Numbered from the stretch's first letter, positions 32,666 to 44,605 are shown. The stretch is DNA of 64,000 bases from Xestospongia muta (GCA_963693285.1 OY848927.1:2482501-2546500); one strand, 5' to 3'. Notes: generated by a model not told the origin, from the letters alone. Made by a program: numbers and translations.

Positions 32666-34250
32666 AAATTGATAGTTCTCATTCAGGAACTTTGTATTTC
32701 TCACCGAAAGAAATTGAGATGATGAGTATTCTAAAATATGCTTATCATTTGCTCTTGTAGTTTGAAAAGAAATAACAGCAACAGTTGAAATTAAAGGAAC
32801 AAATACAGAAGATTCTTGTTCTTTCCATAATGTTAAGGAACTCTGCCATTCTTCATTTCTGAGGTCCACTGTGCTCTTTCCATTGCAGCAGAGAAGTCTT
32901 TCTTAGTAAGTAGATCACCTTTCATTGCATTTCATTGAGAAGGTGACAAATTTTTATTGTCACCCATCTCTCTTAAAAATTTGTCCACCTATGTTATAGT
33001 GAATTAAATTCAGACACAAATAGTGTGTCACATCTATTACAAGGTCATACACAGGATCAAAACCACAGAGATCATAAAGTCTATATAATATTGTCTCTCC
33101 AGTTATACATCTGTCTTTGATAGACTAATTTCGCTATCTATATCTTTATGCTTACGATTACTTTGTGCATCTCTACTTTTAGCTGGAAATCTATATCTTT
33201 GCTAGTACTGGCCAAATCTGCAGTTGTTGGCAAAGCAGTTACATAACAACGTCTAGATCCTTTGTAACCACTGTGAGTCACAAGGCTTATTTCAGAGTGA
33301 ACTATCATGTCACCAGAAAAAAGAAGGGGTACTACTCTAAGCAATGCATTGTCATTTGGGGGACTGTGACCTTCAACAGATTTAGAAAAAAAACACTTCC
33401 ATCCAATTAATGTATAAATTCTCAATTTCTTTTAACAAAGGCTGAAGAAGCCATCAAACTTATGAGGTAACTTTTGAGCCATTTGTATAGTTGGTATAAA
33501 TGAATAAATTTTGAGTTTTTTACCATCAGCTTAATAGCTTTCCACATTGTGCAATGAGATATTGTTATTGAGGCTATTGAATGCTTAGCTGAAGTTGAGT
33601 GTGGATTCCATCCATCTATATGATTAAGAATAGCCTGATTTCTAGGATCACCTTTCATTGCAAATAGACAAGTTAAAAAAATCTCTTCACAATGAGGACA
33701 TTAAACAGAAACTTATAAAATTAGGACTTGGCACTTCACCTGACTTAATTGAGTCTGATTTAATAATAGCTTCACAGTGAGGGCAATGACATGGTAACAA
33801 AGTCTTTTTTTGGATCCCAAAAGTACGATATCTCTTGGAATCTGCTACCAAGCCAAATCTCTATTAAATCAATATCATGTTTAGGGGACAGGGGTAACAT
33901 TAAACCAATCACCTTTATCTTTCCAGTGACTAAGAAGTTAACTACATTTTTCAGGAGAAACGAACCAGGTCAAAATTCAATCCAAGCACATAATAGTCAA
34001 TGCAATAGTTGTGGGATCTACCACATTTTGGGCAATTTGAAGTATTGTTATACAATAATTGTGAATGGTCTGATGCAGAACAGATTTTGTAATGCTTAGG
34101 ATCCTCATAACAAAGATTTTTTAATAATTTCAATACTAAATGCCACTTGCAAGGTATTAGATGAATACCAAATAATAAAGAGACATTGGACAAATGGGCT
34201 TCAACTTCAGAATGGGAACTACCATATTCCAACTTTGTTTTCACCTCCTA
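32660..34250 (-). pseudogene. Tnp2-like transposase-domain protein, second copy
   Basis: Minus-strand frames in order: LEYGSSHSEVEAHLSNVSLL, FGIHLIPCKWHLVLKLLKNL, CPKCGRSHNYCIDYYVLGL, LLSHWKDKGDWFNVT, GDPRNQAILNHIDGWNPHST, SAKHSIASITISHCTM, SPPNDNALLRVVPLLFSGDM, then after frame changes VYDLVIDVTHYLCLNLIHYN and RNEEWQSSLTLWKEQ. This is the layout of the sponge and cnidarian transposase-domain-containing family related to Tnp2: Cys-x2-Cys zinc module, ADSKA-like strand, DGWNP-x-STSAKHS block, then the F-D-x-V-x-D-x-x-x-D-x-MH motif that carries catalytic acids. Several frameshifts and stops. Lies directly after the tandem array. Confidence 0.7.
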
Positions 34251-34259
34251 TAATACATA

Positions 34260-34635
34260 ATCTGTGATTGCTGCTTCATTTACTGTTACATTGTACTCAG
34301 TTTATCAGCACTAATTGTAGAATTATTTACATCTTCATCTGAGTTTTCTGAAGGTATAAATACTATTATAAGAAGAAATCAATAATAAAATAACTTCCCT
34401 AATTCTTAAATGTACCTGAAGGAATGATAACATTACCATCTTCCATTACAGCATTACTTCCAGTAGACTCATTTTCAGAAGAGTTGTCTGTAAAAAAGTG
34501 ATCAAGCTTGTTATTGAGAGTTGGTGATTAGGGAAATATAAAATGGACATGTATAACTGAATAATACATCATCTACAGAATTGTATGCAGCATACAAACT
34601 GTGTAATTGTAAAAATATCATAACCAGTTACCTAT
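34260..34635. other. Non-coding, nothing recognised
   Basis: AT-rich sequence with weak splice-like signals. It may hold the acidic amino exon of the Tnp2-like gene (minus-strand Glu/Asp/Ser-rich scraps near 34440-34490 read SENESTGSNAVMEDGNVIIP), which would fit a transposase amino end. Confidence 0.3.
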
Positions 34636-34639
34636 AGAA

Positions 34640-35490
34640 TTTAATAATGGTTACATTAGGGGACAGTTGATAGAAGAGTTGTTCAAGCAGAGTGAACACA
34701 CTGGACTGTACAAAATTATAGGTAAAGACACACAAGGATAAATGAGGATTAAATCAGGTACAAAGGATAGAAGGATCATTTGTACACATTCAATGCAGTA
34801 GACTTAGCAACATAATACTAAGGACATAGTTATGTATAGGGATATAATGACTTACATTAGGGAACAGTGGACAGAAGGGTCATTTGGACACTGTGAAAAT
34901 AGTAGAATTAGCAATATAATGTAGGGACAAAGGTTATATAAGGTTATGTAAGGGATATAATGACAGTTAAATTAAGGGACAGTGAATAGAAGACTCGTTT
35001 GGGCACAGTGAACATAGTGGACTTTACAAAATAACAGGTAAAGACACTCAAGGATATAATAAGGGTTAAATTAGGGTACAATGGATAGAAGGGTCATTTG
35101 GACACAGTAAACACAGTAGACTTAGCAACACTATACCCAAGGACACAGGTTATTTATAGAGATATAATGACAGCTACATTAAGGGACAGTGGATAGAAGC
35201 GTCATTCAGACATAGTGAGCCTAGTGGACTTAAAAACATAATAGTTAAGGATAAACAAGGATACAATGACAGTTACATTAGAGGTTAGTGAACATAAGGG
35301 TTGTCTGGAAAAGTGAAAATAGTGGATGTAACACATAGTGGATGTCCTAATGTCAATGTAATGCAGAATTACATTGACACTAGGATATACTGATGGTTAC
35401 ATTAAAGGACAATGAATTTGACACTGGGACATACTGAAGGTTACATTAGGGGACATTGAATAGAAGAGTCGTTCAGATACAGTTAACATG
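34640..35490. repeat. Minisatellite, about eight units of about 100 bp
   Basis: The unit starts ggttacattaggggacagtg, continues gatagaagggtcatt, gacacagtgaaca, tagtggactta, and ends aaggatataatgaca. Copies begin near 34650, 34752, 34853, 34967, 35067, 35170, 35268 and 35435. They differ at 10-25% of positions. No coding potential is seen. Confidence 0.8.
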
Positions 35491-36470
35491 AGAAATACAT
35501 TAGAACACAAAAGTAAAAAACTAAAGTACATGTACTTGTATAATAATTCTTGTCATAATACAAGATATGAATACTAATGATGTATAACTACACTACTAAA
35601 AGCAGGCAGTTACATAATGGGATGGAATTCTTGCAAAGCTTAACACTAATACTCCTAAAGAGGGAGGATATACCAGTACTACAGGCAGCAGACCGGCTCT
35701 AAGCTAATAATTTATAAATAATATTGACTAGACACTAGTACATTTTATATAGAGGATGCTATTAGGTTATAGACTAATTTTCAACTGTTAACACTTGCCC
35801 ACTGAGTGAGCTGTAAAGAGAGTTCTATACGGTACACACACCAGGTCTATATGCTATTAAGAAATATGAAGTCATAAACATATTATATGTGTACTTCCTC
35901 TTTCTATAAGTCATTAATCTAACCAACAATACATCATAATCTGCTTACTTTAAAAAAAGCACGATAGTGCTTAATGCAAAGCATACGCTGAGTCTTTTTT
36001 TGCATCTATTAACTGCACACATAGACTAAAAAACATGGGGGGATAAAGAAGTATAGTGAATTGTGTTTGTTAACTTACCCATTGGTGGTACTTTTTTTCT
36101 ACTGCTTCCTGAATGTGTGTGTGTGTGACAATAGTTTGATTGATAGGTACTTTATTTGACTTACTTTTACTTGTGGCCAACAAAATCTACAAAACTGTAT
36201 GTAGTTTTTTAGTAAAATGATAAAGACATAAGTAAACTTTTCTTAATATACTCACACTATTATCGGGTGCTGATTCTTGGCATCTCCTCCCTATGAAATG
36301 TGGTTGGGCACACTGGAAATACAAGGCTCATTCCATATTCCAAGTATGTAAACTAAATTTTACAGTATCTCTTGGATTAACCAACTCAAGTAAAATATCA
36401 ACATCACTATAGAGATAGTTAAAAACTATCTCCTAATGTAGTTCCCACATAAAACATTCCCTGATTCATC
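35491..36470. other. Non-coding, nothing recognised
   Basis: AT-rich with short simple repeats (a gtgtgtgtgtgtg run near 36115). No supported frame. The right end may include the third exon of the integrase fragment at 36480, where the minus strand reads FSLHTWNME and HFIGR. Confidence 0.35.
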
Positions 36471-36479
36471 CTACCATTT

Positions 36480-37048
36480 TCTTAAGCCCCACATGTCCAG
36501 ATGTTGGATCAATGTGACAGGATTTCACAATCTTTAATTCCTCACTTCGAGACTGTATGTATTTAACTATCTACAATAGTATCAACAACCGGTGAAACTT
36601 TATTTTAAGAATATTTGTCAATTTACCTGCTTCTCTCTACCAGCTTTGTAGTACACCTCTCCATCAACTATAACAAATTTTTCTGCCTTTTTTCTAATTA
36701 TTCTTTTCCTAGTTGCACTGCCTTTATCTGAATATTTCTTCTCTGACACATAAAGAAAAGTATCAATTAAATCAATTAGATCTAGTTTTGTTGTAGCCAG
36801 CAACAGCTTTGTCTCAGTATTTCCTGCAGAGAACACTATAAGAATGACTCGACTGGTATGGACTTCAGTTCCTTCTTTTTGTCTTGGCAAACAGCCCTGC
36901 AGAAGTAATATCCTGAAAGACTGGTTGCTAAAATGAAGTAACGGCGTCTAAGAATATTATTTTCTAGTACAAAATTGGCGCCACTAGGGTGCCTAGTCGA
37001 ACCGAGCATGCCCAGTTCATCATCAAGATCGCGCCATGATAGTAACAA
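36480..37048 (-). pseudogene. Ginger/GIN-like integrase, amino fragment
   Basis: The exon at 36890-36640 reads VILIVFSAGNTETKLLLATT, KLDLIDLIDTFLYVSEKKYS, and NRKRIIRKKAEKFVIVDGEV-like sequence with YYKAGREKQ. After what looks like a short intron, 36570-36478 reads YIQSRSEELKIVKSCHIDPT and SGHVGLKKM, the His-x3-5-His half of the integrase zinc module. The same two-exon pattern recurs at 63204-63580 on the plus strand (CHADPTSGHLGEKK), so these are two members of one family. The catalytic core is missing. The presence of an intron argues for a DNA-transposon or host-type GIN/Ginger gene rather than a reverse-transcribed LTR element. Confidence 0.55.
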
Positions 37049-37414
37049 TATAACTCCCTATACGTTATCTAGTACACAATGAATATTGTCTGTCTGAATG
37101 TAAGTTTATTAAACACGCATATACGTAGCCCTGCCATTGTATTTGAAGCATCCCAGCATCTCATTACAATGGGTGGAGTTACTGCCTAAGATTTGGAGTA
37201 ATTGAGTAACATATCCCTGCAGACCATACCGTTTAAGTATTCTTCCCAATGAAAAATATTTTAAACATTTATGCATGACATTAATTGAAACAGTATAATA
37301 TCATTAATTTTAAAGCAGGTAAAATCATTTAAAAATAAACATTCAATACTATTAACAATAACTTGAAAAGGCATAACATACTTACATGTATTTTGTAATA
37401 CTAACTTAGAAGTG

Positions 37415-39308
37415 ATGTCTAGGGGAGGTTTGCTAACTGAAGAATTGATTGATATGATAACAGAGAATGATTTTCATAGTACTAATTATTGCGATTACTG
37501 TGAAAATGTTGACCCAGGTTGTGATGACGACTTATTTTTTACAGAAGAATGTAAGAGGTAAAACATGGAATGTTGATAGGAAATTAATAATAACAGTCAT
37601 AACAATAGTGAAATTAATATTACCACAGAGGATGCTAGTGCTTTTAATCCTGAAACTGTTAACTGTGAAATAGAACAACATGGTAAGCGCAAAATCAATA
37701 TTACTATAATTAGCATCACTAGTTCAAACACATCCTCACTTTCTAATGATGTAATGAATGAGTAAGTATTTACAATATCTAATGTACACAGTTTATTGTA
37801 ATCCATTAGTAATGAATATAATTGGTCTGGTGAACTACATCCAGTAATAGTTAAGCCATTCACAAATCCCATTGGACCATCAATTACTTTACTATCTAGA
37901 GCACTTCAACTTTTTTCAACTGTTCTTCACCTTAGATATCATTGATTATATTATACTAGAAACAAATAGGCATGCTATTTCAACACTCAAAAATCCACAT
38001 GAGTAGATAATGATCACATCTCAAGAAGCCTACTTTGGCTGTATGTTAGTAATGGAAATAGTTTGTTTACCTTCACTAAAAGACTATTGGGAAAATCATA
38101 CAATCTTTAATTGCACTGTCATCAACTGTTGATAAGCCATGATAAATTTCTTGAAATACACAGACAACTCCATTCAGTTGATATCAGCTTACTAACACTG
38201 CCAGGTTTCCCCAATTATGACAAAATCGGAAAAGTGAGGCATGTACTAAAATAATAGGAGAGCTGTGTATAACCCTCATTGTAAGCACACAAATAGATGA
38301 AGATATTGATTCCATACAAGGGCAGAATTCTTTATACCAAATAAGCCAGTGAGATGTAGGATGAAGGTATGGATGTGCGGAAACAACCACAATGGTTATG
38401 TCTCAGAATTCCAAGTTTATGTTGGGAAAAGTGGAAATAGTGAAAAGGGGTTGGACTCAAGAGTAGTAAAAGACCTTATCAACAAACTCACTCACTAATA
38501 CTATCATATTTACTTTGATAACTTCTCCAGAAGTCCTCTATTACTTGTACAGTTATATGAAAAGATTTTGTATGGATGTGGTATGATGAGGATAAATCAC
38601 AAAGGATTCCAAGATGAATTAAAATGATACATCAAAAGTGGGTTCCTGAGAAAGGAGAAAAAAGTATGGTGCTGTAAAGTCAACAGTACACAAATTTGAC
38701 TGTCTGCGTTTGGCATGACACAAAACTTGTAACTATAGTTGCAACAAATTCTCAATCATTTCCTTTGCAATCTGTACTAAGAAAACAAAAGAATGGAGAT
38801 TTAAAAATTAAAAAAATACCTCTGTCCTGAGTCAGCATGTATTTATAACCAATACATGGGAGGAGTCGACATCAATGATCAACTCTAACAGTACTGTCAT
38901 GTTAAAATAAAGACAACCAAGAATTAAAAATACTTTTTCTGGTTAATTTTTGATGTAGCTGTCACAAATGCATTTATTCTGGCAAGGAGGAATGATCTAT
39001 TCAGGACAGTAAAAGATTTTAGACTTAAATTAGCCACAGAACTACTTGAAGGCTATTGTAGTCGAAAAAGGAAAGGAATGAAGGCTAAAGTTGTCACAAA
39101 GACATTTTGTAGCTCACATTACCCTAAACATAGAGCCAGTAAACAACATCACTGTCAGTATTGCATCATTCAAGGAATAAAAAATAAAACAACATGGAAA
39201 TGTTATGATTGTGATCTGTACTTATGTCACAATGGAAATGATGACAACTGCTTTTTCAACTATCATAACAAGTATTATTTCCTAGAACTTAAAACAAATG
39301 AACAATAA
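37415..39308 (+). pseudogene. piggyBac-type transposase with carboxyl zinc finger
   Basis: The ATG at 37415 opens MSRGGLLTEELIDMITENDF, an acidic piggyBac amino end. Scattered over all three frames are SNEYNWSG, LHSVDISLLTLPGF, KILIPYKGRILYTK (the block after the first catalytic Asp), SEFQVYVGKSGNS-like sequence, NLTVCVWHDTKLVTIVATNS, NQYMGGVDINDQL (MGGVD-x-x-D, a hallmark), KYFFWLIFDVAVTNAFI-like sequence and LATELLEGYCSRKRKG-like sequence. The frame at 39078-39305 is open: SSHYPKHRASKQHHCQYCII, WKCYDCDLYLCHNGNDDNCF, a Cys-rich carboxyl finger of piggyBac. More than twenty stops in the body. Confidence 0.8.
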
Positions 39309-39314
39309 AGGTAA

Positions 39315-39760
39315 GACATGCATCCTCAACAACTAATTTTACTTACCTTTTAGAAATTCGAATAACCAAACTCATTAAAGACTTGGCCTAGTATGGTACA
39401 AAACACTAAAATATACTTTTATTTACATCAGATAAGAGCTATATGTTCAAAAAATATCTCCTCCTGTAAGAAACTGTTTTATCAAATTTTTAAAAAATAA
39501 GGAAAACTACTCATCTTACAATTAGTGTTGAAACAAGTACCCGAGTATGAGTCAAATAATATTAAGATTTGACTACTATATTTTCTACCTGGTACTCGTT
39601 GGGTGTGGCTCAATAATGTCTTCACAAAACAACACTTGGCAGCAGTCAGTCATTACAAAGTCTACAAAGTTCCTAAATACTCTACAATCTGCCAACAATT
39701 AAATCAGTTGAAATAACTACATCAACCAGCTGTAATCAATATTATCATCATCGCCTGTTA
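39315..39760. other. Non-coding, nothing recognised
   Basis: AT-rich; possible upstream exons of the membrane protein at 39766 would be here, but none could be supported. Confidence 0.35.
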
Positions 39761-39765
39761 CTGTA

Positions 39766-40433
39766 AAATACATTGGTGAAATTGATAATGCAATATCCAC
39801 TTGTACATTAACATCAACTGGTGTGATTACAAATGTAACATTCATGAGTATGTTTGCTATTGTTACCATAATATCCACTAGTAAGTCTGTTACACTAGCA
39901 TCTACTAATGATCCTACTACTAATGAGACATCCTGTATACCAAGTATCACTGTTCCTGTGGACAACTCAAACATCATTATCATCTGCCTTGTAGCTGTTG
40001 TTCTAATTTTATTGTGCATAATTGTTGGGATTTTTCTGTTTTACCTCCATGGAAGAAAGAAAAGACTTAATGATGCAATAGTTGACACTTCTTTGTCAAT
40101 TGGAAATCCTGTTTCAGTACATACTGATATTATTGATGGACACAGTAATGAATTACAGCCTACCAATCAAATCAGTGATGAATGTCACCATGAAGTAATA
40201 TCTCCAATAGACCCTGATGGATTAATATTACCAGTAGATGTATCTGGAGAAAAAAATCACAATCAATTCCTCAACCATTTCCAGTCGATATGACTCATTT
40301 AATGCTTGAATTTCAGGAGAAATCAGAATCTGATGGATCAACTCAGTCTTCTACTGTATCTTGTAAATCTACCCAAAACTCTCCATTAAATTCTAGTCAT
40401 CTATTGTGCACAGCTGCCACAACAAACACTTAA
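39766..40433 (+). CDS. Single-pass membrane protein, carboxyl exon (probable host gene)
   Basis: The open frame is visible from about 39766 (VKYIGEIDNAISTCTLTSTG) through 40291. An Asn/Thr/Ser-rich presumably extracellular stretch is followed by a clear membrane segment (IIIICLVAVVLILLCIIVGI, then FLFYLHG) and a basic stop-transfer RKKR. The cytoplasmic part is Asp/Asn/Ile rich. The frame breaks after the run of seven A at about 40250-40257; the other frame then continues FPVDMTHLMLEFQEKSESDG and ends at a TAA at 40433, with aataaa at about 40461. The start lies in an upstream exon that I could not place (no in-frame Met). No family is recognised; the layout fits a receptor-like protein. It is the only locus here without transposon hallmarks. 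Confidence 0.5.
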
Positions 40434-40799
40434 TTTTGACAGTTGTTTTCAACATTGAAATAAATGTTGTATTTCAAAGTCAATATATTCAAAGCCATTT
40501 AATTTTTTTGCCTGGCATCTGTGGGTAATCCTAAGATTGTAACTATACAATAAATTGTTTGAAATAATTGTCTTTATCCTACACGTGTGATTTGACTTAT
40601 TAGTTGTATAATTATTATAATATTATTCATTGATTATTATGATTATGTAAGCAGGAACCTCGTGATGCTTGATTTTGTAAGTGAATTATTTGGTCTGAAC
40701 AAAGAATCTTTTTGAATCATAAACCAACACGAAATTACAGTGGAGTTACCCACCGAGACAAGAACTAGAAAGATAGGTATTTTGTTGAGAAATGAAGTG

Positions 40800-41240
40800 G
40801 TATGGCTATAGAACAAGCGCTACAACGTGGCAAGAGACTGCCTCTTAACTCGAAACGATTGACTGTTTCTCAACTTAAACAGCTAGAGAGGCCCTTTCTC
40901 TATCTACAATAAAGCCATCTGACGAATTGAAGGCAAGCTCGAACACGAGGAACGTGGTAACACGAGGTTACCAATATTCAAGCCATTATTATCAGAGAAG
41001 AGTTCAAAATAGAAAGCAGTTAGTATTGATCGATGAAGAAGGAGTATTTCTGAAAACTCCAAAGATCATGTTGACTAGAAAGAATTCTATGACAAATTGT
41101 TCACTTACGGAAGAGAATAAACAGGTAAAGAATGAACTGGAAATCCTTGTCATAGTGTATTTGGTTGCCCTAAATTTGTCACCGGGGACATGTTTCACTA
41201 ATGCAAAATGCTCCCAGAGACATTCTGGACTAGTTTAATT
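40800..41240 (+). pseudogene. Coiled-coil type protein, recurrent in transposons, decayed
   Basis: From about 40801 the plus strand reads AIEQALQRGKRLPLNSKRLT, VSQLKQLERALSLSTIKPSD-like sequence in shifting frames, then VVTRGYQYSSHYYQ, LIDEEGVFLKTPKIMLT and LTEENKQVKNELEIL. A short LT-x-x-x-LKQ domain, a DE-x-GVFL strand and a heptad segment form an architecture I have seen repeatedly near cnidarian and sponge mobile elements, but I cannot name it. It stops at the inverted-repeat structure at 41184-41245. Confidence 0.35.
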
Positions 41241-41245
41241 ATGTC
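41184..41245. repeat. Imperfect inverted repeat, relative of 51481-51550
   Basis: The right arm gagacattctggactagttt with aattatgtc is close to the right arm of the hairpin at 51525-51550; the left arm (gacatgtttcactaatgcaa with aatgctc) pairs with it imperfectly. The shared core is ACTAGT with GACATTCTG. Confidence 0.5.
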
Positions 41246-42200
41246 TCGTAGGGCTGCTGGCATTAGTGCCGATTGTCCTCTCTTAGTACAAACTATCCCC
41301 TGGGGAAGACATCCTGTACTAGTATGGAGTGCCCCACCTAAACTCCTAAATAAGTATATAGTGCTTATTATTTGCTCAACAACACTGGATGATAAAATTA
41401 TAATAATAAATTGAAAGCAATATGGTAAAGTAGCGCAATTTTGGACTGTTTTTTACTTTGTAGTAAGCGTCGAGTCCTTTTTCATTGTAACTTTAAAACA
41501 GAACATCATGTAAAAAGTTTTAAAACGTGCTCAAAATAGTTGCTTCATAAGCTACAATTTGATGTAAAAGTATGATCATAATTCTCACAATTTCGGAACT
41601 GTAACTCTTTGAACGAATCCTTGAAAATCATTATTTTGTACTGGTTATTATATGCCTGGACTATGAGTATACTGATTATTTTATGGACGTTTGTGGATGT
41701 TGCGGATATTGCTCTACAAAGATCGATAGAATTTTATATTTAACTTTAAACAAAACAAAGAAGAAAACTAAGCCTAACTAAAGGTAAATCTTACTACTTA
41801 TGAACTGTTAATGGGTTACTAGTCCCTCTGTAACATATGTTTTGTAGAGAAAAACAAGTCCTTGAAGTTGATCACAAGTCAAACCAGGGTGACCACCACA
41901 AGAGTGATGAGCCTACCCAAGGCAAGATTGATGTAGAATCCACTGTTTGTCTTCATCATTATCAGATACTTGTTTGCATTCTAAGCATCTATCTTCCTCA
42001 GCCTTATTCGTCTTTCATCATTTAGAGTTTTATGCCCCTGTCTGTGATTTACATTTTCTTTTCATTGTTTCTTTACCTTTTTCTTTTTTTTTCATTTTCT
42101 TTCTTCTTTTCTCTTATTTTTTTCCTTTCCTCTTTTCTAGTTCTTTTGTTTCCTATCTTCTTTTTCTGAGCTCTTTCTAGCTCTTCCTCACTTGTAAGAC
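41246..42200. other. Non-coding; pyrimidine-rich tract
   Basis: No supported frame. 42045-42180 is a C/T-rich low-complexity tract (long runs of ttttctttt type), whose opposite-strand Lys/Glu frame at 42073-42348 is an artefact. 41261-41345 contains a plus-strand run (GISADCPLLVQTIPWG) of unknown origin. Confidence 0.4.
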
Positions 42201-42301
42201 TCTCCCCAAATCCAGTAAGACATTTCCTAGGCTGTTGTGTAACTTTTCTGGGTGTCTGTGTTTGAAATAGCTTAACAAAATACGATGTAGATACAGTTCC
42301 T

Positions 42302-43472
42302 TCACAGCTGAAGCATAAATAGATGGGTTGTTTTCTGAACTGATTCAATGTTTCTTTTGCTGGCTGTTACTCCACTCTCTTGTAATGCCTCAACAATAGA
42401 TGATACATGATCTGTATCTGTAATGTTATCTTCATCTCCATTCCCACATTCCCTTTCAATATTATGTTCAATATCAATGCCATCATTATAATTGTTATCT
42501 TGGTTATTGTCTTCATCTTCGTTGTTTTCTTGATTGCTCATTTCATCTTCATTGTTTCCTTCTTCACTGTTATCTGTCCTTTCATTTACATCTATTACAC
42601 ATCCTTTAAATCTTTCATTAGGAGCATAAACCTGGGATAAAATTACATCAGGGTTATATGGATGAAGGCCGGTATGTTCTAGCATACAACCTGTAGGTTA
42701 AATGGGAGTCATGACCATCTAGTATAAGTACAACTGGACACGCTTGTGGTAATGAAGGAACAAACAAAGACTTAAACTAATCAATAAATGTAACTTGCAT
42801 TATTCACCCAGAAGGTGAAACTCCATACCTCGCTCCAATCTGTCCACCTTGTGTGTGACTGAGCATCAACCTCCTGCCACTGTAAACTATATATAGAGGA
42901 ATGTATGTTCCTGAGGCTGAAAAGCATACATGAACTGTTATATTTTCTCTCCCAGTTCCACCAATAATTCCTTGTAGTGCTTTGGATCCACGCTTAGCCA
43001 GTATAGTTGTAGGACCACCAGACAAATATATACCTGTCTCATCAGCATTATAAATTTGTGATGGTTGATATTTATCAAGAACAGGTTTTAGAACCTGTTT
43101 AAAATAGTGTTTTACTACTTCTCTCCTAGAGGCTCTAGCTCTAACTAATTGTAGTGGTTGTGGCTTTCTCCTAATTAATTGAGGGTGTTGCTTCAAAGAA
43201 CCCTTCCACCAATCACTACTTGGAGTGCCTTTGTGAAATAGGTTGTGTTGTTTTGTGTTACTACAATAGTCAGATACCATCCTCAATACTTCATTTTTTC
43301 CCATCCAAAATCCCCACTCAGCAAACAAAATGCACATCTCAACCATTTCATTTTCTTCAGTTGTTGTTAATGCTGTTGGTCTTCCTAGTTTAGCAATGAG
43401 GTCTACATTTCCAGTCAGTCTATCACTTAAAGTTTGTTTAGGAATGCTTAATCCTGTTATATTATATACCAT
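42302..43472 (-). pseudogene. pogo-type transposase (DDE_1), interrupted
   Basis: The frame at 43472-42804 reads LSIPKQTLSDRLTGNVDLIA (psq-like helix-turn-helix), VRARASRREVVKHYFKQVLK, YNADETGIYLSGGPTTILAK with the first catalytic Asp, and RENITVHVCFSASGTYIPLY. A stop at 42802 is followed in the same direction by VVLILDGHDSHLTYRL with the second Asp. About 100 bp further the frame at 42685-42302 (LEHTGLHPYNPDVIL then a long Asp/Glu/Asn-rich tail) is the family's carboxyl end; the part with the third acidic residue is deleted. Its amino end is cut off at 43468 by the insertion of the pogo-like element 43469-46220; the frame is open across the restored junction. Confidence 0.75.
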
Positions 43473-43599
43473 ATAGCGTGTTTTTTTTGGGGGGGGGGCA
43501 AAATTTTCGTGGGCATCAAAGATTTTGTTGGTTTGTGATAAAAATTTTATGGTCGAGTGATCTAGTCTAAACTACACCCCTCATACACGTAGTGTACAA

Positions 43600-44605
43600 A
43601 TGGCATACTTCGAAGTTCAAGCCATGATACGAGGCTACCACAAGTACAAAGAGATCTGGGATGCTAAATTTGGGGAACAACTTGAGTGCCAGAGAGAAAC
43701 TGGCAACACCCATGATATTTTTGCAGTTGCAGTCCTTAAATCAGGTACTGGTGTAGTAGGTCACATTCCAAAGAAAATGTCCTCCATCTGTTCTTTGTTT
43801 CTGCGACATGGAGGTCCTGGAGGAGAGATTCACTGTATAGTGACTGGTGCAAAGCGATACTCAGCTGATCTACACAACAAAGGGGCTTGAAATTCCATGT
43901 ATTTTGAAGTGTGAAATTGACAGTGAGAAGCTAAGGTGTTTACTCGATAAAATGAAGAAACTGGTTAGTTTTGCTTTAGGCAAAGGTGAAGTATAATTAG
44001 CTCACTTGACTCAAGAGTTACACAACAAAGAAGACAGTGAATCTAACATCCAGGAGGTGAAGAAGATGAAGCTTTCTGAATGTAAAAACTTGACTGACTG
44101 GCAGAGGGACATCATGGATGGAAAAATGTTGTCAGACATACCTATTAATATTGCCCAATGCTTACTGAAGAAGTAGTTTCCAGACCTCAAGGGGTTACAG
44201 CCAACTGTTTATCAGCAGAGAACTCAAACAGTTGAAAGTATAAGGAAAGATGAAACAGTAGAGAATCAACTTCAGATAATTCATTATCATGGCAATTGCT
44301 GGATAGTGGCATCTAGTGTTGGTTGCATAAAAGATTCTGTGAATATTTATGACTCCCTTTACACCTCTTTCGATGAAATCACTAAAGTGATAGTGAGTAG
44401 TCTGTTTCGTACTCGTATCAACATGCATATATAACCTTTGCAAAAGCAAGTAGGTGGAACAGACTGTGCGCTATTTGCTATAGCGTGGCTACTGCTATTG
44501 CCCATGGTAAAAACCCATCCCAGTCTCAGTTGAACAAGATCAAATGAGAGACCATCTGCTTAATTGCTTTAAAAAAGAATACATTACATTATTTCCTTAA
44601 ATCAT
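43600..44605 (+). pseudogene. HIRAN domain joined to a Ulp1-like cysteine protease
   Basis: The open frame from 43600 reads FEVQAMIRGYHKYKEIWDAK, GEQLECQRETGNTHDIFAVA and GVVGHIPKKMSSICSLFLRH, a HIRAN-like domain (found in HLTF-type remodelers, where it binds 3' DNA ends). A frame change at 43885 leads to LEIPC, a helical linker, LTDWQRDIMDGKMLSDIPIN and LQIIHYHGNCWIVASSVGC (catalytic His-x-Trp region with His replaced by Cys), VNIYDSLYTSFDEITK with the catalytic Asp, and QKQVGGTDCALFAIA with the Gln and Cys of the C48 fold. The tail FKKEYITLFP follows in a shifted frame. One stop and two or three frame changes, and His to Cys, make this copy inactive. Both domains are inside the inverted repeats of the pogo-like element. 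Confidence 0.65.

Noticed and set aside
41246..41414. Plus-strand frame reading SADCPLLVQTIPWG
   Set aside because: Open for 68 codons only, with no family match and no neighbouring support.
42045..42348. Lys/Glu-rich coiled-coil frame on the minus strand
   Set aside because: A shadow of a pyrimidine tract; no domain. Only the part beyond 42302 belongs to the pogo carboxyl end.
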